Of a stretch of 64,000 bases of DNA, positions 38,671-50,430 are shown in pieces. The DNA comes from CAVTWY01 sp963738575 (GTDB taxonomy: Bacteria; Pseudomonadota; Gammaproteobacteria; Burkholderiales; Burkholderiaceae_C). Location of the stretch: assembly GCA_963738575.1 (NCBI GenBank), contig CAVTWY010000002.1, positions 496,001-560,000 on the forward strand. Direction: 5' to 3'. Each line of letters starts with the position of its first letter. Positions within the stretch are counted from its first letter, which is position 1. The position numbers were made by a program, and so were the translations under genes. The notes below the pieces were generated by a model. It saw only the letters and a program-made list of their open reading frames with translations, searched no databases and had not been told where the DNA came from.

Positions 38671-40008
38671 ATGAAACCCGTCGTTGCCCTGGTGGGCCGC
38701 CCCAACGTTGGCAAGAGCACGCTGTTCAATCGCTTGACGGCCACCCGCGATGCCATCGTCGCGGATTTCGCCGGTCTCACCCGTGACCGCCACTATGGCG
38801 ACGCCATGCTGGGTGACCGTGAAGTGATCGTGGTGGACACGGGCGGGTTTGAGCCGAGCAAACCAACAGGTGTCGTTGCGGCCATGGCCAAGCAAACCCA
38901 GCAAGCCATTGCTGAAGCTGACGCCATTGTGTTTGTGGTGGATCTGCGCGCCGGTGTCACAGCCCAAGACCACGACATTGCCAAGACGCTGCGCGTCAGC
39001 GGCAAGCCCGTCATCGTGGCCGCAAACAAGGCCGAGGGCATGGGCACGTCGCCATTGCTGGGCGAACTGCATGAGCTGGGCATTGGCGAACCGCAACCTG
39101 TGTCGGCTGCGCACGGTCAGGGCATCCGTGACTTGGCCGACGCCTTGTTGGCCGTTCTGCCAGCTGAAGCACCCAAACCCCCCGAGCTGGACGACGGCTC
39201 GCCCAGGCCATTGCGCATCGCAATTGCCGGGCGCCCCAACGTCGGCAAGAGCACACTCATCAACACTTGGTTGGGCGAAGAGCGCTTGGTGGCGTTTGAC
39301 CAACCGGGCACCACGCGCGACGCCATCGTGGTCCCCCTCAAGCGTGACGGCAGGGACTTTGAGTTGATCGACACCGCTGGCATTCGGCGCAAAGGCAAGG
39401 TGTTCGAGGCCATTGAAAAGTTCTCGGTGGTGAAGACGCTGCAAGCCATCGCTGATGCCAACGTGGTGGTGCTGTTGCTCGACGCGTCGCAAGACGTGAC
39501 CGATCAAGACGCCCACATCGCTGGCTACATTCTGGAGACGGGTCGCGCCGTCGTGGTAGCCATCAACAAGTGGGATGCGGTCGACAGCTACCAGCGCCAG
39601 ATGCTTGAGCGTTCGCTTGAAACGCGTTTGGCGTTTTTGAAGTTTGCTGACGTACACCGGATCTCGGCCCTCAAACGCCAGGGTTTGGCGCCGCTGTGGC
39701 GCTCGATGGCCAAGGCGCATGAGTCGGCTGTGCGCAAACTGCCCACGCCGCAACTGACGCGCATCCTGCAGGATGCGGTGGCGCACCAAGCGCCTCCGAG
39801 GGCTGGAAACTTCAGACCCAAGCTTCGGTATGCCCACCAAGGTGGTATGAATCCCCCAGTGGTTGTGATTCACGGCAACTCGCTAGAGCACATTTCTGCG
39901 GCGTACAAGCGCTTTCTGGAAGGGCGCATCCGCGAAAAATTCAAACTGGTTGGCACCCCTTTGCGGATCGAGATGAAAACTTCTCGGAACCCTTTTGAGG
40001 ATCAATGA
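38671..40008 (+). CDS. der: Ribosome-associated double GTPase Der (EngA)
   Basis: 445 residues. Two GTPase domains in tandem, each with P-loop GRPNVGKS (residues 9–16 and about 187–194), switch motifs DTGGFEP and DTAGIRR, and the base-recognition motif NKAEG / NKWDA. A C-terminal KH-like domain ends the protein. Der acts in 50S subunit assembly. Confidence 0.98.
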   Translation: MKPVVALVGRPNVGKSTLFNRLTATRDAIVADFAGLTRDRHYGDAMLGDREVIVVDTGGFEPSKPTGVVAAMAKQTQQAIAEADAIVFVVDLRAGVTAQDHDIAKTLRVSGKPVIVAANKAEGMGTSPLLGELHELGIGEPQPVSAAHGQGIRDLADALLAVLPAEAPKPPELDDGSPRPLRIAIAGRPNVGKSTLINTWLGEERLVAFDQPGTTRDAIVVPLKRDGRDFELIDTAGIRRKGKVFEAIEKFSVVKTLQAIADANVVVLLLDASQDVTDQDAHIAGYILETGRAVVVAINKWDAVDSYQRQMLERSLETRLAFLKFADVHRISALKRQGLAPLWRSMAKAHESAVRKLPTPQLTRILQDAVAHQAPPRAGNFRPKLRYAHQGGMNPPVVVIHGNSLEHISAAYKRFLEGRIREKFKLVGTPLRIEMKTSRNPFEDQ

Positions 40009-40120
40009 CTCCCACGTTGGCATGTGACATTGATCCTGCCGCGCTCACGCAAGGGGCGGCTTGTGATAACGTGACTTGGGTTTAGCGCCTACCAACAACT
40101 CTCTCAACACGGAGCATATC

Positions 40121-40372
40121 GTGAGCAACAAAGGGCAACTCCTTCAAGATCCATTTCTGAACCTGCTGCGCAAAGAGCACGTTCCAGTGTCGATCTACCT
40201 CGTCAACGGCATCAAACTTCAAGGGCACATCGAGTCTTTTGATCAGTACGTCGTGCTGTTGCGCAACACGGTCACCCAAATGGTCTACAAACACGCCATT
40301 TCCACTGTCGTACCGGGCCGTGCCGTCAATTTCCACGCGCAAGAGGCGGGTGCCGAAGAAACGCCGTCCTGA
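40121..40372 (+). CDS. hfq: RNA chaperone Hfq
   Basis: 83 residues from a GTG start with GGAG 7 bases upstream; the frame also extends 15 codons upstream but family sequence begins at [13 protein letters not shown]. The Sm1 motif ([19 protein letters not shown]) and the Sm2 motif YKHAIST are complete. Hfq forms a hexamer that pairs small RNAs with mRNAs. Extended -10-like TGTGATAAC at 40062–40070 may be its promoter. hflX starts 2 bases after the stop. Confidence 0.97.
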   Translation: MSNKGQLLQDPFLNLLRKEHVPVSIYLVNGIKLQGHIESFDQYVVLLRNTVTQMVYKHAISTVVPGRAVNFHAQEAGAEETPS

Positions 40373-40374
40373 CT

Positions 40375-41619
40375 TTGCGCGAAACCCACTCCACGCTGCC
40401 TGAGGTCCCACGCGCTGTACTCGTGGGTGTCGACCTAGGCGGATCGACCTATTTTGACGAGTCGCTTGACGAATTGGCCCTGTTGGCCAAATCGGCTGGA
40501 GACGAGCCCGTGGCGCGGGTCGTCACCCGGCGAAAAGCGCCTGACGCAGCCTTGTTTGTGGGCAGCGGCAAGGCTGATGAGATCAAAGCACTGGTGCTGG
40601 CGCACAACGCCAATGGTGTGATCTTCGATCAAGCCCTTTCACCGGCGCAGCAGCGCAACCTGGAGCGGCACTTGGGCGTTGCCGTGTCAGACCGTACCGC
40701 ACTGATCCTCGATATTTTTGGCGACCGCGCGCGCAGTCACGAAGGTAAGTTGCAGGTTGAGTTGGCGCGCATGCAATACATTGCCACCCGCTTGGTGCGC
40801 CGTTGGAACCATCTCGAGCGCCAGCAAGGCGGCATTGGCGGTCGAGGTGGGCCTGGCGAGGCCCAAATTGAGTTGGACCGCCGGATGCTGGACGACCGAA
40901 TCAAAGCGCTAAAGGTCAAGCTTGGCAAAGTCAAGCGTCAACGCGACACGCAACGTCGCGCGCGTGTTCGAACCGGTGCCATGCGCGTGTCTTTGGTGGG
41001 GTACACCAACGCTGGCAAAAGCACGCTCTTTAATGCACTGGTAAAGGCCCGCAGCTATGCGGCAGACCAGTTGTTTGCCACGCTAGACACCACCACCCGT
41101 GCCCTGTGGCTGGCCGATGCCCAATCGTCAGTCACGTTGTCTGATACGGTCGGTTTCATCCGCGAGTTGCCGCACCGGCTGGTGGATGCCTTTCAAGCCA
41201 CACTGCAAGAAGCTACCGACGCTGACGTGTTGCTGCACGTGGTGGACGCGTCCAGCCCGCAGCTGTTCGAGCAAATGACCGAGGTTGCCCGCGTCCTGGT
41301 TGATATTGGTGCGGGTGACATTGAGCAAGTGGTTGTCTTCAACAAGATTGACCGCCTGGAGCCCTCTAGGCAGCCCCGCGTTCTGGTTGATCAAATGGAG
41401 CACGCAACGGCCGGTGGTGGCAAGGGGCACGTTACCCGCGTCTTTGTCAGCGCCCTTGATGGCAGCGGGCTGCCAGAGCTTCGCCAAACCCTGGCAGCCT
41501 TGGCCATGGCCCGAAATAGCGACAACGGGCCAGCGTGGGACGCCGCACTGGGCGATTCCAAGGCAAAATTCGAGGCTGGAACAGGTCAAGACCTGCCCAA
41601 ACAGCATGCAACCGATTGA
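40375..41619 (+). CDS. hflX: GTPase HflX
   Basis: 414 residues from a TTG start 2 bases after the hfq stop. The N-terminal HflX domain contains the glycine-rich GGIGGRGGPGE, and the GTPase domain has P-loop GYTNAGKSTLFN, DTVGFIRELPH (switch II) and NKID. HflX splits stalled or heat-stressed 70S ribosomes. Part of the hfq-hflX-hflK-hflC block. The TTG start is supported by position only. Confidence 0.95.
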   Translation: MRETHSTLPEVPRAVLVGVDLGGSTYFDESLDELALLAKSAGDEPVARVVTRRKAPDAALFVGSGKADEIKALVLAHNANGVIFDQALSPAQQRNLERHLGVAVSDRTALILDIFGDRARSHEGKLQVELARMQYIATRLVRRWNHLERQQGGIGGRGGPGEAQIELDRRMLDDRIKALKVKLGKVKRQRDTQRRARVRTGAMRVSLVGYTNAGKSTLFNALVKARSYAADQLFATLDTTTRALWLADAQSSVTLSDTVGFIRELPHRLVDAFQATLQEATDADVLLHVVDASSPQLFEQMTEVARVLVDIGAGDIEQVVVFNKIDRLEPSRQPRVLVDQMEHATAGGGKGHVTRVFVSALDGSGLPELRQTLAALAMARNSDNGPAWDAALGDSKAKFEAGTGQDLPKQHATD

Positions 41620-41738
41620 ATCCCTCCTGGAAGTCCCGACGTATTGACAAGCTCGGCTTGGCATGGGTCCTTGAGATCCATGCGACTACCACCACTTACT
41701 TCAAGTTCATCACCACTTACACGAGCATCAGCCCCAGC

Positions 41739-43067
41739 ATGAGTGCAGGTTCCAACCCGCTTGATTCCGCCCAATCTTGGGGCTACCGGTTGCGCGATGT
41801 CGCGGCTGCAGCTCGAGCATTGACTCGCAACGTATTGATGAGTAACGGTAAAAATGAAGGGCCACCCGATCTAGACGAGCTTTGGCGTGACTTCAACCGC
41901 AAGTTGGGTGGCCTGTTTGGAAGTGGTGGCAAAGACCAAACGCCCAAGCGCAGGTCAAACGATGGCGGCGGCGGGGGTGGCGACAACAACAGCGGAGGCG
42001 GTGGCCCGGCCTTTGAACCCAACATGAAAAGTGCGGGCATTGGCGCGGGGCTGATCGCCGTGGTGGGTACGTTTGTGTGGTTGGGTAGCGGGTTTTTCAT
42101 CGTCCAGGAAGGCCACCAAGCGGTGGTGACGACATTTGGCCGGTACACCAGCACCCAAGATGCCGGTTGGAAGTACCGCTGGCCTTACCCTTTCCAAGCG
42201 CATGACACCATCCCCGTGACCCAAACCAGGTCGGTGGATGTTGGCCGCAACAGCGTGGTGGCGGCGACGGCGCTCCGAGACTCATCCATGCTGACGCAGG
42301 ACGAGAACATCGTCGACATCCGATTCACGGTGCAATACCGGCTCAAAGACGCGCGAGCGTACCTATACGAGAACGCGGCGCCAGCCGAAGCCGTCATGTT
42401 GGCGGCTGAATCAGCCGTGCGTGAGGTGGTGGGTCGCAACAAGGTCGATGAAGTTTTGTACGAACAGCGCGATGCCATCGCTGCCGACGTGGCCAAGTCG
42501 CTGCAATCACAGCTTGACCGCCTCAAGACGGGCATAGTGATTGCCAACGTCAACGTGCAGAGCGTTCAGGTGCCCGAGCAAGTTCAGGCTGCATTTGACG
42601 ACGCAGTCAAGGCAGGGGCCGATGGCAGGCGCTTCAAAAATGAGGGTCAAGCCTACGCGAGCGACATCATCCCGAAGGCACAAGGCACGGCGGCGCGCTT
42701 GAAAGAGCAAGCCTCAGGCTACAGCTCTGCCATCGTGGCACGGGCCAGTGGTGACTCGGACCGCTTCAAGCAGGTGCTGACCGAATACCAAAAGGCCCCC
42801 GCAGTGACGCGTGACCGCCTCTATTTGGAGTCGATGCAGCAGGTCTACTCCAATGTCAGCAAGGTGATGGTTGAAAGCCGCAGTGGCTCCAATTTGATGT
42901 ACTTGCCATTGGACAAATTGATGCAAAGCGCTGGGGCTGCGGTTGTCGCTGGCGCGACGGCATCACCCATTGACGTGGCAACACCCATGCCCACGCCTGC
43001 CACAACAGGTGCAGCCGACCCCCGTGCGCGCGAAAGTGGACGCACGCGTGATCGCGATGGACGCTAA
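41739..43067 (+). CDS. hflK: HflK, modulator of FtsH protease
   Basis: 442 residues from the ATG at 41739, or 409 from the ATG at 41838 (MSNGKNEGPPDLDELWRDF), which matches the usual HflK start better; neither has a clear Shine-Dalgarno. A Gly/Asn-rich linker (GGGGGGDNNSGGGG) precedes one membrane helix (GAGLIAVVGTFVWLGSGFFIV), then the SPFH/band-7 domain (QEGHQAVVTTFGRY, VQVPEQVQAAFDDAVKAGAD) and a variable C-terminus. With HflC it forms the periplasmic cage around FtsH. Confidence 0.94.
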   Translation: MSAGSNPLDSAQSWGYRLRDVAAAARALTRNVLMSNGKNEGPPDLDELWRDFNRKLGGLFGSGGKDQTPKRRSNDGGGGGGDNNSGGGGPAFEPNMKSAGIGAGLIAVVGTFVWLGSGFFIVQEGHQAVVTTFGRYTSTQDAGWKYRWPYPFQAHDTIPVTQTRSVDVGRNSVVAATALRDSSMLTQDENIVDIRFTVQYRLKDARAYLYENAAPAEAVMLAAESAVREVVGRNKVDEVLYEQRDAIAADVAKSLQSQLDRLKTGIVIANVNVQSVQVPEQVQAAFDDAVKAGADGRRFKNEGQAYASDIIPKAQGTAARLKEQASGYSSAIVARASGDSDRFKQVLTEYQKAPAVTRDRLYLESMQQVYSNVSKVMVESRSGSNLMYLPLDKLMQSAGAAVVAGATASPIDVATPMPTPATTGAADPRARESGRTRDRDGR

Positions 43068-43082
43068 GAAAGCTTGATACCC

Positions 43083-43976
43083 ATGAATCGCATTGGACTT
43101 TTTATTGCATCGGCGTTGATCGCCGTGATGGTGTTGGCGTCGACCATGTTCGTGGTGGACCAACGGCAGTTTGCGGTGGTTTACGCGCTTGGCGAAATCA
43201 AAGACGTGATCGCTGAGCCGGGACTGAAATGGAAGCAGCCACCACCGTTTCAGAATGTTGTGTACTTGGACAAGCGCATCCAGACGCTCGACGGCACTGA
43301 ATCGCGCCCCATTTTTACGGCGGAGAAGCAAAGCATCATCATCGACTGGTTGATCAAATGGCGCATCACCGATCCGCGTCAGTTCATCCGCAACAACGGC
43401 GCCGACATGCGCAACCTGGAAAGCAGGCTGTCACCGGTGGCCCAAGCCGCATTCAACGAAGTGGTGACGCGCCGTACGGTGAGTGGCATCTTGGCCAGCG
43501 ACCGTGAAAAGGTCATGAGCGAAGTCAAAGAGCGCTTGTTGGATGACGCCAAGATTTTCGGCATCGAGATCGTTGACGTGCGTGTCAAACGTGTCGACTT
43601 TGTGGCCAGCATCACCGACGCGGTGTATCGACGCATGCAATCCGAGCGCCAACAGGTGGCCAACGAACTGCGATCACAAGGGGCAGCTGAATCTGAAAAG
43701 ATCCGCGCTGATGCAGACCGCCAGCGCGAGGTGATCGTGGCGGAAGCGTACCGAGACGCCCAAAAGGTGCGCGGTGGTGGTGACGCCAAGGCCTCCGCCC
43801 TTTACGCGGAAGCATTCGGCCGTGATCCTCAGTTTGCCCAGTTCTACCGCAGTCTTGAGGCCTACCGCGAAAGCTTTAAAACCAAGAGCGACGTGATGGT
43901 GATCGACCCGAGCAGTGAGTTTTTCAAGACCATGCGTGGTGCACCTCAGGCTGCACCGGGGTCTACCAAGCGTTGA
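43083..43976 (+). CDS. hflC: HflC, modulator of FtsH protease
   Basis: 297 residues from the ATG at 43083; a TTG three codons earlier is in frame but less likely. One N-terminal membrane helix (GLFIASALIAVMVLASTMFVV) and an SPFH/band-7 domain (DQRQFAVVYALGEIK, DVRVKRVDFVASITDAVYRRM). Follows hflK by 15 bases. Forms alternating HflK/HflC rings that enclose FtsH. Confidence 0.95.
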   Translation: MNRIGLFIASALIAVMVLASTMFVVDQRQFAVVYALGEIKDVIAEPGLKWKQPPPFQNVVYLDKRIQTLDGTESRPIFTAEKQSIIIDWLIKWRITDPRQFIRNNGADMRNLESRLSPVAQAAFNEVVTRRTVSGILASDREKVMSEVKERLLDDAKIFGIEIVDVRVKRVDFVASITDAVYRRMQSERQQVANELRSQGAAESEKIRADADRQREVIVAEAYRDAQKVRGGGDAKASALYAEAFGRDPQFAQFYRSLEAYRESFKTKSDVMVIDPSSEFFKTMRGAPQAAPGSTKR

Positions 43977-44034
43977 GGCGCCTGAGCCGCCCCATCCAGC
44001 CCAATCCTTAATCCTTCCGATTGTTGACCACGCC

Positions 44035-44223
44035 ATGCTCGAAACCGTGCTAGCAGCGGTGGGAGTGGTGCTGGTGATCGAAGGGCTGATGCCCTTGCTC
44101 AGCCCTTCCACTTGGCGGCAAACCATGGTCAAAGTTTTGGCGCTTGGGGAAGGGCAGTTGCGATTCGTGGGGTTGGTCAGCGTGGCAGTGGGGGCAGTGC
44201 TTTTGATCGTGTCTGCCCTTTGA
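44035..44223 (+). CDS. yjeT: YjeT-like DUF2065 membrane protein
   Basis: 62 residues from the ATG at 44035. Two membrane helices (VLAAVGVVLVIEGLMPLL and FVGLVSVAVGAVLLIVSAL) flanking a short conserved loop with PSTWRQTM, which is the DUF2065 pattern. In enterics yjeT also lies directly after hflC. Function unknown. Confidence 0.88.
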   Translation: MLETVLAAVGVVLVIEGLMPLLSPSTWRQTMVKVLALGEGQLRFVGLVSVAVGAVLLIVSAL

Positions 44224-44296
44224 GCTCCTGAACAAACGTTGGCATCGGCTGGACACCTGACCTGTTGTTTGACCGCGCTTACCCAGAAGACTGCGC

Positions 44297-44324
44297 TTGG
44301 TTAGTGGACACTCGCGCCTATAGT
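44297..44324 (+). promoter_or_regulatory. Promoter of the LAL regulator gene
   Basis: TTGGTT (44297–44302), 16-bp spacer and TATAGT (44319–44324). Transcription would start near 44331, within a few bases of the TTG at 44338, giving a very short leader if that start is used. Confidence 0.45.
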
Positions 44325-44337
44325 CACCAGGAGCGCA

Positions 44338-47070
44338 TTGGACATTGCGCAAGAAAAAGCCATCGCATCCGTAGCTGAGCCCATGTTGAGCCCAAAGACC
44401 CTGATCGAACGTGACAGCGCCTTTGCTGACTTGCACGCGGCAATCGCCGCAGCGAGCTTGGGCAAGGGGTGCAATGTGCTCGTGCGTGGCGAATCGGGCA
44501 TTGGCAAATCCAGCCTCTTGCAAGCTTGGGCAGCCCAGACAGTGGTATTGGGGAGCCACGTTTTGTGGGGTGGGTGCGAAGCACTTTTTACGCCCCGTCC
44601 GCTGGGCCCTGTGATCGACCTCGCAGCAGGCATGGGCGCCGACGTGCAAGAAGCCGTTCGCGCGCAACGACCGCCCATCGAGTTGTTTGCCGCCATCGCC
44701 ACCGACTTGCAAGCGTCTCAACGCCGAATCGGGCGAGGCTTGCAGGGCCACGATGTCAAGGTGCTGGTGCTGGAGGACGTGCATTGGGCCGATCACCTTA
44801 CCTTGGACTTCTTGAAGTACCTGGGCCGGCGTGTGCACCAGTGGCCTGTGGTGCTGATTGCGTCCTATCGCGATGATGAAGTCGGCCCGATGCACCCACT
44901 CACGCAGGTTGTCGGAGAGTTGCCAGTGGCGGACGTGGTGATGATTGACTTGAAGCCACTCAGCCATCAAGCATTGGCCCAACTGGCTGGGCTTGCGCCC
45001 CTTGACGCCTTGGCGCTTCACCGCATCACGGGAGGCAATCCGTTTTTTGCGACGGAAGTGGTGGCATCTGCCGAGCGTGGTGCCGACGTTTACGCCACCG
45101 TGCCGGGTACCGTGGCGGCGGCGGTACTGGCTCGCGCGCAGCGAGTCGGTGCCGACGCACGCAAGGTGCTGGAGACAGCAAGTTTGGCGCCGGGCTCGAT
45201 GGAGCTCGACATGATCAATGGGCTTGCGGGTGAATTCGCCAGCGAGGGCATCGACGAATGTGTTGATGCGGGCTTGTTGCGTTGGCATGGTCGTGGGCTG
45301 GCGTTTCGCCACGAGTTGGCACGGCGCGCTGTTGAGGGCGCCATCTCTGAGATGCGCAGACGGGCCAAGCACACCGAAGTCTACGAACGTTTGCGGCGCA
45401 ACGCGCCAGAGGCGGTGGATCGCATGGCGTACCACGCGCAGGAGGCTCATGATGCTGATGCCGTTCTTGCCACGGCACCGAGGGCGGCAATGATGGCGGC
45501 AAAACTGGGGGCCCATCGAGAGGCAGCCGCGCATTACAAGATGGCCTTGCAATATGCGCATGGCTTGACGCTTGATGCACGCGCCGATCTGCTCGAGCGA
45601 TGGGCGTTCGAGGCCATGGTGATCGGAGACGCCAGCGATGCTGTACTTGATGCACGCAAGGAAGCGTTGGCCCTGCGCAAAGCACTGGGTCAAAGGCCGC
45701 AGGTAGGCATGAACTTGCGATGGCTTGCACGGCTGTATCGAAGCAAGCTCCAGAACGCTGAGGCCGAGCAATGCTTGGATGAAGCCATCTCGCTGCTTGA
45801 ATCATTTGCGCCAGGGCGTGAGTTGGCGTGGGTCTACAGCACCCGTTCGGCCACTTTCATGATGGCCAACGACTGGAAGATGGCCGAGGAATGGGGCAAT
45901 CGCGCCATTGCGCTGGCGCGCCAATTTGACGCGCCCGATGTGGAGGTTCATGCGCTCAACAACATTGGCGCCGCCTTGGTCGACAGCGGTCAGGTTCGCG
46001 GCCTTGAGCTGTTGCAGCAGAGTCTTGACTTGGCCATCAAACACGGGCTTCACGATCAAGTGGCGCGCGTCTTTGTCAACGGAAGCGCCGCATCAGTGCG
46101 CAACCGCATGTTGCCTCAAGCTGAAACGTTTTTGGTCGACGGCACGCGATACGCCAAGCAACACGATCTGGACTCTGTTGCCTGCAACATGCTGGGTGGC
46201 TTTGCCCACGTGCGCATGCTTCAAGGGCGTTTGATCGAAGCTGAAGTGATTGCCCAGGAGGCCATCCATTTGCGGAACATGCCGCCGCAGGCGCGCTTGC
46301 CAGCACAAACGGCCCTGGCCGCCATCGATGTGGTGCGTGACGTGGAGGCTCATTGGCAGGACATCTGTGCTTTGTGGTCGCGTGTGGTGACCATGGGCGA
46401 GCCCGACTACATCGTGCCAGTGGCCATGGCCATGATCGAGGCAGAGTGGCTGCGCGGCCATCACGACGCCAGTGCCGCTTTGGTGGAACAAGCGGTCGAA
46501 AAGTGCACGGGTCTTAGCCTCTGGGATCGCGGCGAGCTGGCGTGTTGGTACCAACGCGTCGGACGCGATCCCAGCACCTTGCGTCTTGGTGCCCTTGCGC
46601 CACCCTGCGAAGCGGAAGTCTCGGGTGACCATGCAAGCGCTGCCAAGCAATGGGCGGCACTGGGCATGTCGCATCACCAAGCCTTGGCCATGTTGAACAT
46701 CGATCCGGCGGACGACCCACTGGCTTTGAGCCAGGCCATCGCCATCTTTGACCAAATGGGCGCTACTGCACTGTCGAGCTATGCACGAAAGTTGGCGCGC
46801 AAACTGGGGGTGGCTGGCGTCAAGGGCATCAAGCTGGGGCCTCACACAGCCGCTCGCGGGAACCGTTTTGGTCTGACCACGAAAGAACAATCAGTCGCAA
46901 CACTTGTCGCGAAGGGCTTGAGCAATCAAGAAATCGCGGCGGCCTTGTCGCGGTCGCCACGCACGGTAGAGCATCACGTCGCCACCGTGCTGGAAAAGCT
47001 CGGCGCCAAACGGCGCGGGGATGTGGTGGCGATTCTGAAAGGCGCCGACGCGTTGGACTCAAGCGCTTGA
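44338..47070 (+). CDS. LAL-type LuxR transcriptional regulator with AAA-like ATPase domain
   Basis: 910 residues. N-terminal NTPase domain with Walker [10 protein letters not shown] (K57) and Walker [12 protein letters not shown]; a long middle of TPR-like helices (about 370–780) used for signal sensing in MalT-type proteins; and a C-terminal LuxR/GerE helix-turn-helix at about 850–905 ([36 protein letters not shown] region). The TTG at 44338 follows AGGAG by 4 bases; the ATG at 44383 is the other choice. LAL regulators respond to a small molecule and ATP; the inducer and targets here are unknown. It interrupts a conserved block between yjeT and hisZ and has its own promoter. Confidence 0.9.
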   Translation: MDIAQEKAIASVAEPMLSPKTLIERDSAFADLHAAIAAASLGKGCNVLVRGESGIGKSSLLQAWAAQTVVLGSHVLWGGCEALFTPRPLGPVIDLAAGMGADVQEAVRAQRPPIELFAAIATDLQASQRRIGRGLQGHDVKVLVLEDVHWADHLTLDFLKYLGRRVHQWPVVLIASYRDDEVGPMHPLTQVVGELPVADVVMIDLKPLSHQALAQLAGLAPLDALALHRITGGNPFFATEVVASAERGADVYATVPGTVAAAVLARAQRVGADARKVLETASLAPGSMELDMINGLAGEFASEGIDECVDAGLLRWHGRGLAFRHELARRAVEGAISEMRRRAKHTEVYERLRRNAPEAVDRMAYHAQEAHDADAVLATAPRAAMMAAKLGAHREAAAHYKMALQYAHGLTLDARADLLERWAFEAMVIGDASDAVLDARKEALALRKALGQRPQVGMNLRWLARLYRSKLQNAEAEQCLDEAISLLESFAPGRELAWVYSTRSATFMMANDWKMAEEWGNRAIALARQFDAPDVEVHALNNIGAALVDSGQVRGLELLQQSLDLAIKHGLHDQVARVFVNGSAASVRNRMLPQAETFLVDGTRYAKQHDLDSVACNMLGGFAHVRMLQGRLIEAEVIAQEAIHLRNMPPQARLPAQTALAAIDVVRDVEAHWQDICALWSRVVTMGEPDYIVPVAMAMIEAEWLRGHHDASAALVEQAVEKCTGLSLWDRGELACWYQRVGRDPSTLRLGALAPPCEAEVSGDHASAAKQWAALGMSHHQALAMLNIDPADDPLALSQAIAIFDQMGATALSSYARKLARKLGVAGVKGIKLGPHTAARGNRFGLTTKEQSVATLVAKGLSNQEIAAALSRSPRTVEHHVATVLEKLGAKRRGDVVAILKGADALDSSA

Positions 47071-47107
47071 CGGCCCGGGCGCCGTCCCATGCCAAACACC
47101 GCCTCCC

Positions 47108-47113
47108 GTACAA
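47108..47113 (+). promoter_or_regulatory. -10 box of hisZ
   Basis: TACAAT in CGTACAATGCG, about 28 bases before the hisZ start. A -35 is not clear. It indicates that hisZ-purA start a new transcript after the regulator gene. Confidence 0.4.
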
Positions 47114-47141
47114 TGCGGTTTTTAACGCCTCTGTGTTTTTC

Positions 47142-48320
47142 ATGCAATCTGCATGGCTGCTGCCCGAAGACATTGCCGACGTGTTGCCTGCCCAGGCAAG
47201 GCACCTAGAGCAGCTTAGGCGTACCCTTTTGGATCTGGCTCATGGCTATGGCTTTGAGTTGGTGATGCCGCCCTTGATCGAGTACCTTGAGTCACTGCTT
47301 TCGGGCACGGGTCACGCCCTTGATCTCAAAACCTTCAAGCTGATCGATCAACTGAGTGGCCGAACCCTGGGCTTGAGAGCCGACACCACACCCCAAGTGG
47401 CGCGCATTGACGCCCATTTGCTCAACCGGCAAGGCGTGGCACGGCTTTGCTACTGTGGGCCGGTGGTGCATACCGGTGCTGACGGGCCGCATGCCACACG
47501 AGAGCCTTTGCAGTTCGGCGCAGAAATTTATGGCCACGCAGGCATCGAAGCCGACCTCGAAGTGATTGAACTGGCCCTCGATGGTTTGGCACAAACTGGC
47601 GTCACCCAGTGTGTGATTGACCTCGGTGATGCGCGAATTGCCCGGGGTGTGTTGTCAGGCTTGCCGGTGGATGCTGCGCACCTTGAAGGCTTGATGGAAG
47701 CGCTGTCTGCCAAAGACACGGCGGCGCTAGGGCACCGCGCATCAGCGCTGCCGCTGGGTGTGCGCCAGGCGCTGCTGAGCCTGTTGGAGCTGTACGGCAC
47801 CGAGGCCGTGCTGGTGCAGGCACAAGAGCGGCTTCCCCAACGCGCCCTTATCAACGAGGCGCTCGCTCAATTGCGCTGGCTTGGCGAGCGGCTCAAAGCT
47901 GCGCACCCTGATGTGAGCGTGGTCTACGACCTCGCAGACATGGGTGGCAGCGCCTACTACACCGGTTCCCGGTTTTCGATCTTTGCCACGGGCGGCAAGC
48001 AATCTTTGGTGCGCGGTGGCCGCTACGACGAGGTGGGCGCTGTGTTTGGGCGCAACCGCCCCGCAGCCGGTTTCAGCTTGGACTTGAAGGCTTTGTCCAC
48101 GCACAGCCAAGCTCCATCGCCACCCACGGCCATCCTTGCGCCATGGCGCGAGGACGAAGCCCTGCGCAGTGCCATCCGCAAGTTGAGGACGGCTGGCGAG
48201 ACTGTCGTCTGTGTATTGCCAGGCCATGAGCAAGACGGTGCGACGTTCAACGGTGACCGGGAGTTGGTTGCGGCTGGTGGAACGTGGGTGGTGCAGGCGC
48301 GATCGCCTCACCGAAATTAA
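47142..48320 (+). CDS. hisZ: ATP phosphoribosyltransferase regulatory subunit HisZ
   Basis: 392 residues from the ATG at 47142; the frame upstream runs through the promoter. It is a histidyl-tRNA-synthetase-like catalytic core ([48 protein letters not shown]) that lacks the C-terminal anticodon-binding domain of HisS. HisZ pairs with the short form of HisG in the first step of histidine synthesis. Its presence implies a short hisG elsewhere in the genome. purA follows after 27 bases. Confidence 0.95.
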   Translation: MQSAWLLPEDIADVLPAQARHLEQLRRTLLDLAHGYGFELVMPPLIEYLESLLSGTGHALDLKTFKLIDQLSGRTLGLRADTTPQVARIDAHLLNRQGVARLCYCGPVVHTGADGPHATREPLQFGAEIYGHAGIEADLEVIELALDGLAQTGVTQCVIDLGDARIARGVLSGLPVDAAHLEGLMEALSAKDTAALGHRASALPLGVRQALLSLLELYGTEAVLVQAQERLPQRALINEALAQLRWLGERLKAAHPDVSVVYDLADMGGSAYYTGSRFSIFATGGKQSLVRGGRYDEVGAVFGRNRPAAGFSLDLKALSTHSQAPSPPTAILAPWREDEALRSAIRKLRTAGETVVCVLPGHEQDGATFNGDRELVAAGGTWVVQARSPHRN

Positions 48321-49682
<1,362 letters not shown>

Positions 49683-49699
49683 CGACAAGGATCAAAACC

Positions 49700-50221
49700 A
49701 TGTTGACCGACGACGGCAAACACCTTTATGTGTCATGGGACGAATACCACCACCTGATTGAACGGCTGGCGCTGAAGATTCACGCATCGGGCTGGGCGTT
49801 TGACCAGATTTTGTGTTTGGCACGTGGCGGCATGCGTCCCGGTGACGTGCTGTCGCGCGTGTTTGACAAACCCTTGGCGATCATGAGCACAAGCTCTTAC
49901 CGCTCAGACGGCGGCACCATCCAGGGCCGCCTGGACATGGCCAAGTACATCACCCTGCCCAAAGGAGAACTGGCAGGCCGTGTGCTGTTGGTGGACGACC
50001 TGGCGGACTCGGGCATCACGCTTCGTGCCGTGGTTGATCGCATTCGCGAGAACCCAGCCATTGACGAACTCAAGTCAGCCGTGGTCTGGACCAAAGGCGT
50101 TTCCACTTACACCCCCGACTACTTCGTCGAGTTGCTGCCCACCAGCCCGTGGATCCATCAGCCGTTTGAGGAGTACGACAACCTCCGCCCTGAAGGTCTG
50201 GCGAAGAAGTTCGCTGTCTAA
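49700..50221 (+). CDS. Purine phosphoribosyltransferase (Gpt/hypoxanthine type)
   Basis: 173 residues. The type I PRTase PRPP loop VLLVDDLADSGITL is present, with LARGGMRPGDVLSR as the pyrophosphate loop. Layout and N-terminus (LYVSWDEYHHLIERLALKI) resemble xanthine-guanine phosphoribosyltransferase, which salvages purine bases to nucleotides. Which base is preferred cannot be told. Next to purA, so a purine salvage function fits. Its 3' end abuts a hairpin that terminates the opposite tRNA. Confidence 0.85.
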   Translation: MLTDDGKHLYVSWDEYHHLIERLALKIHASGWAFDQILCLARGGMRPGDVLSRVFDKPLAIMSTSSYRSDGGTIQGRLDMAKYITLPKGELAGRVLLVDDLADSGITLRAVVDRIRENPAIDELKSAVVWTKGVSTYTPDYFVELLPTSPWIHQPFEEYDNLRPEGLAKKFAV

Positions 50222-50252
50222 AAAAAAGGCCACCGCATGTTGCGCTGGCCTT
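50220..50252 (-). terminator. Terminator of tRNA-Leu(CAG), perhaps bidirectional
   Basis: Stem AAGGCCA (50226–50232) with TGGCCTT (50246–50252). On the minus strand it is followed by a run of eight U (A-run 50220–50227 on plus), so it ends the tRNA transcript. On the plus strand a looser T-rich tail could also end the phosphoribosyltransferase message. Confidence 0.75.
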
Positions 50253-50262
50253 CATACTTTCT

Positions 50263-50347
<85 letters not shown>

Positions 50348-50430
50348 TCTCAGGAACCCGAAAGTCTAACATCAAACGATCCACTCCTCCTTCATCGCCC
50401 CCCTCAGAATCCACGCCTGCTGTCGCCTTG

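Noticed and set aside
41644..41649. Perfect TTGACA before hflK
   Set aside because: No -10-like sequence at 15–19 bp downstream, so I do not call a promoter.
44050..45771. 573-codon minus-strand frame across yjeT and the LAL regulator
   Set aside because: Rich in His, Arg, Gln and Cys as expected from reverse-strand GC-rich DNA, and opposite a well-formed regulator gene.
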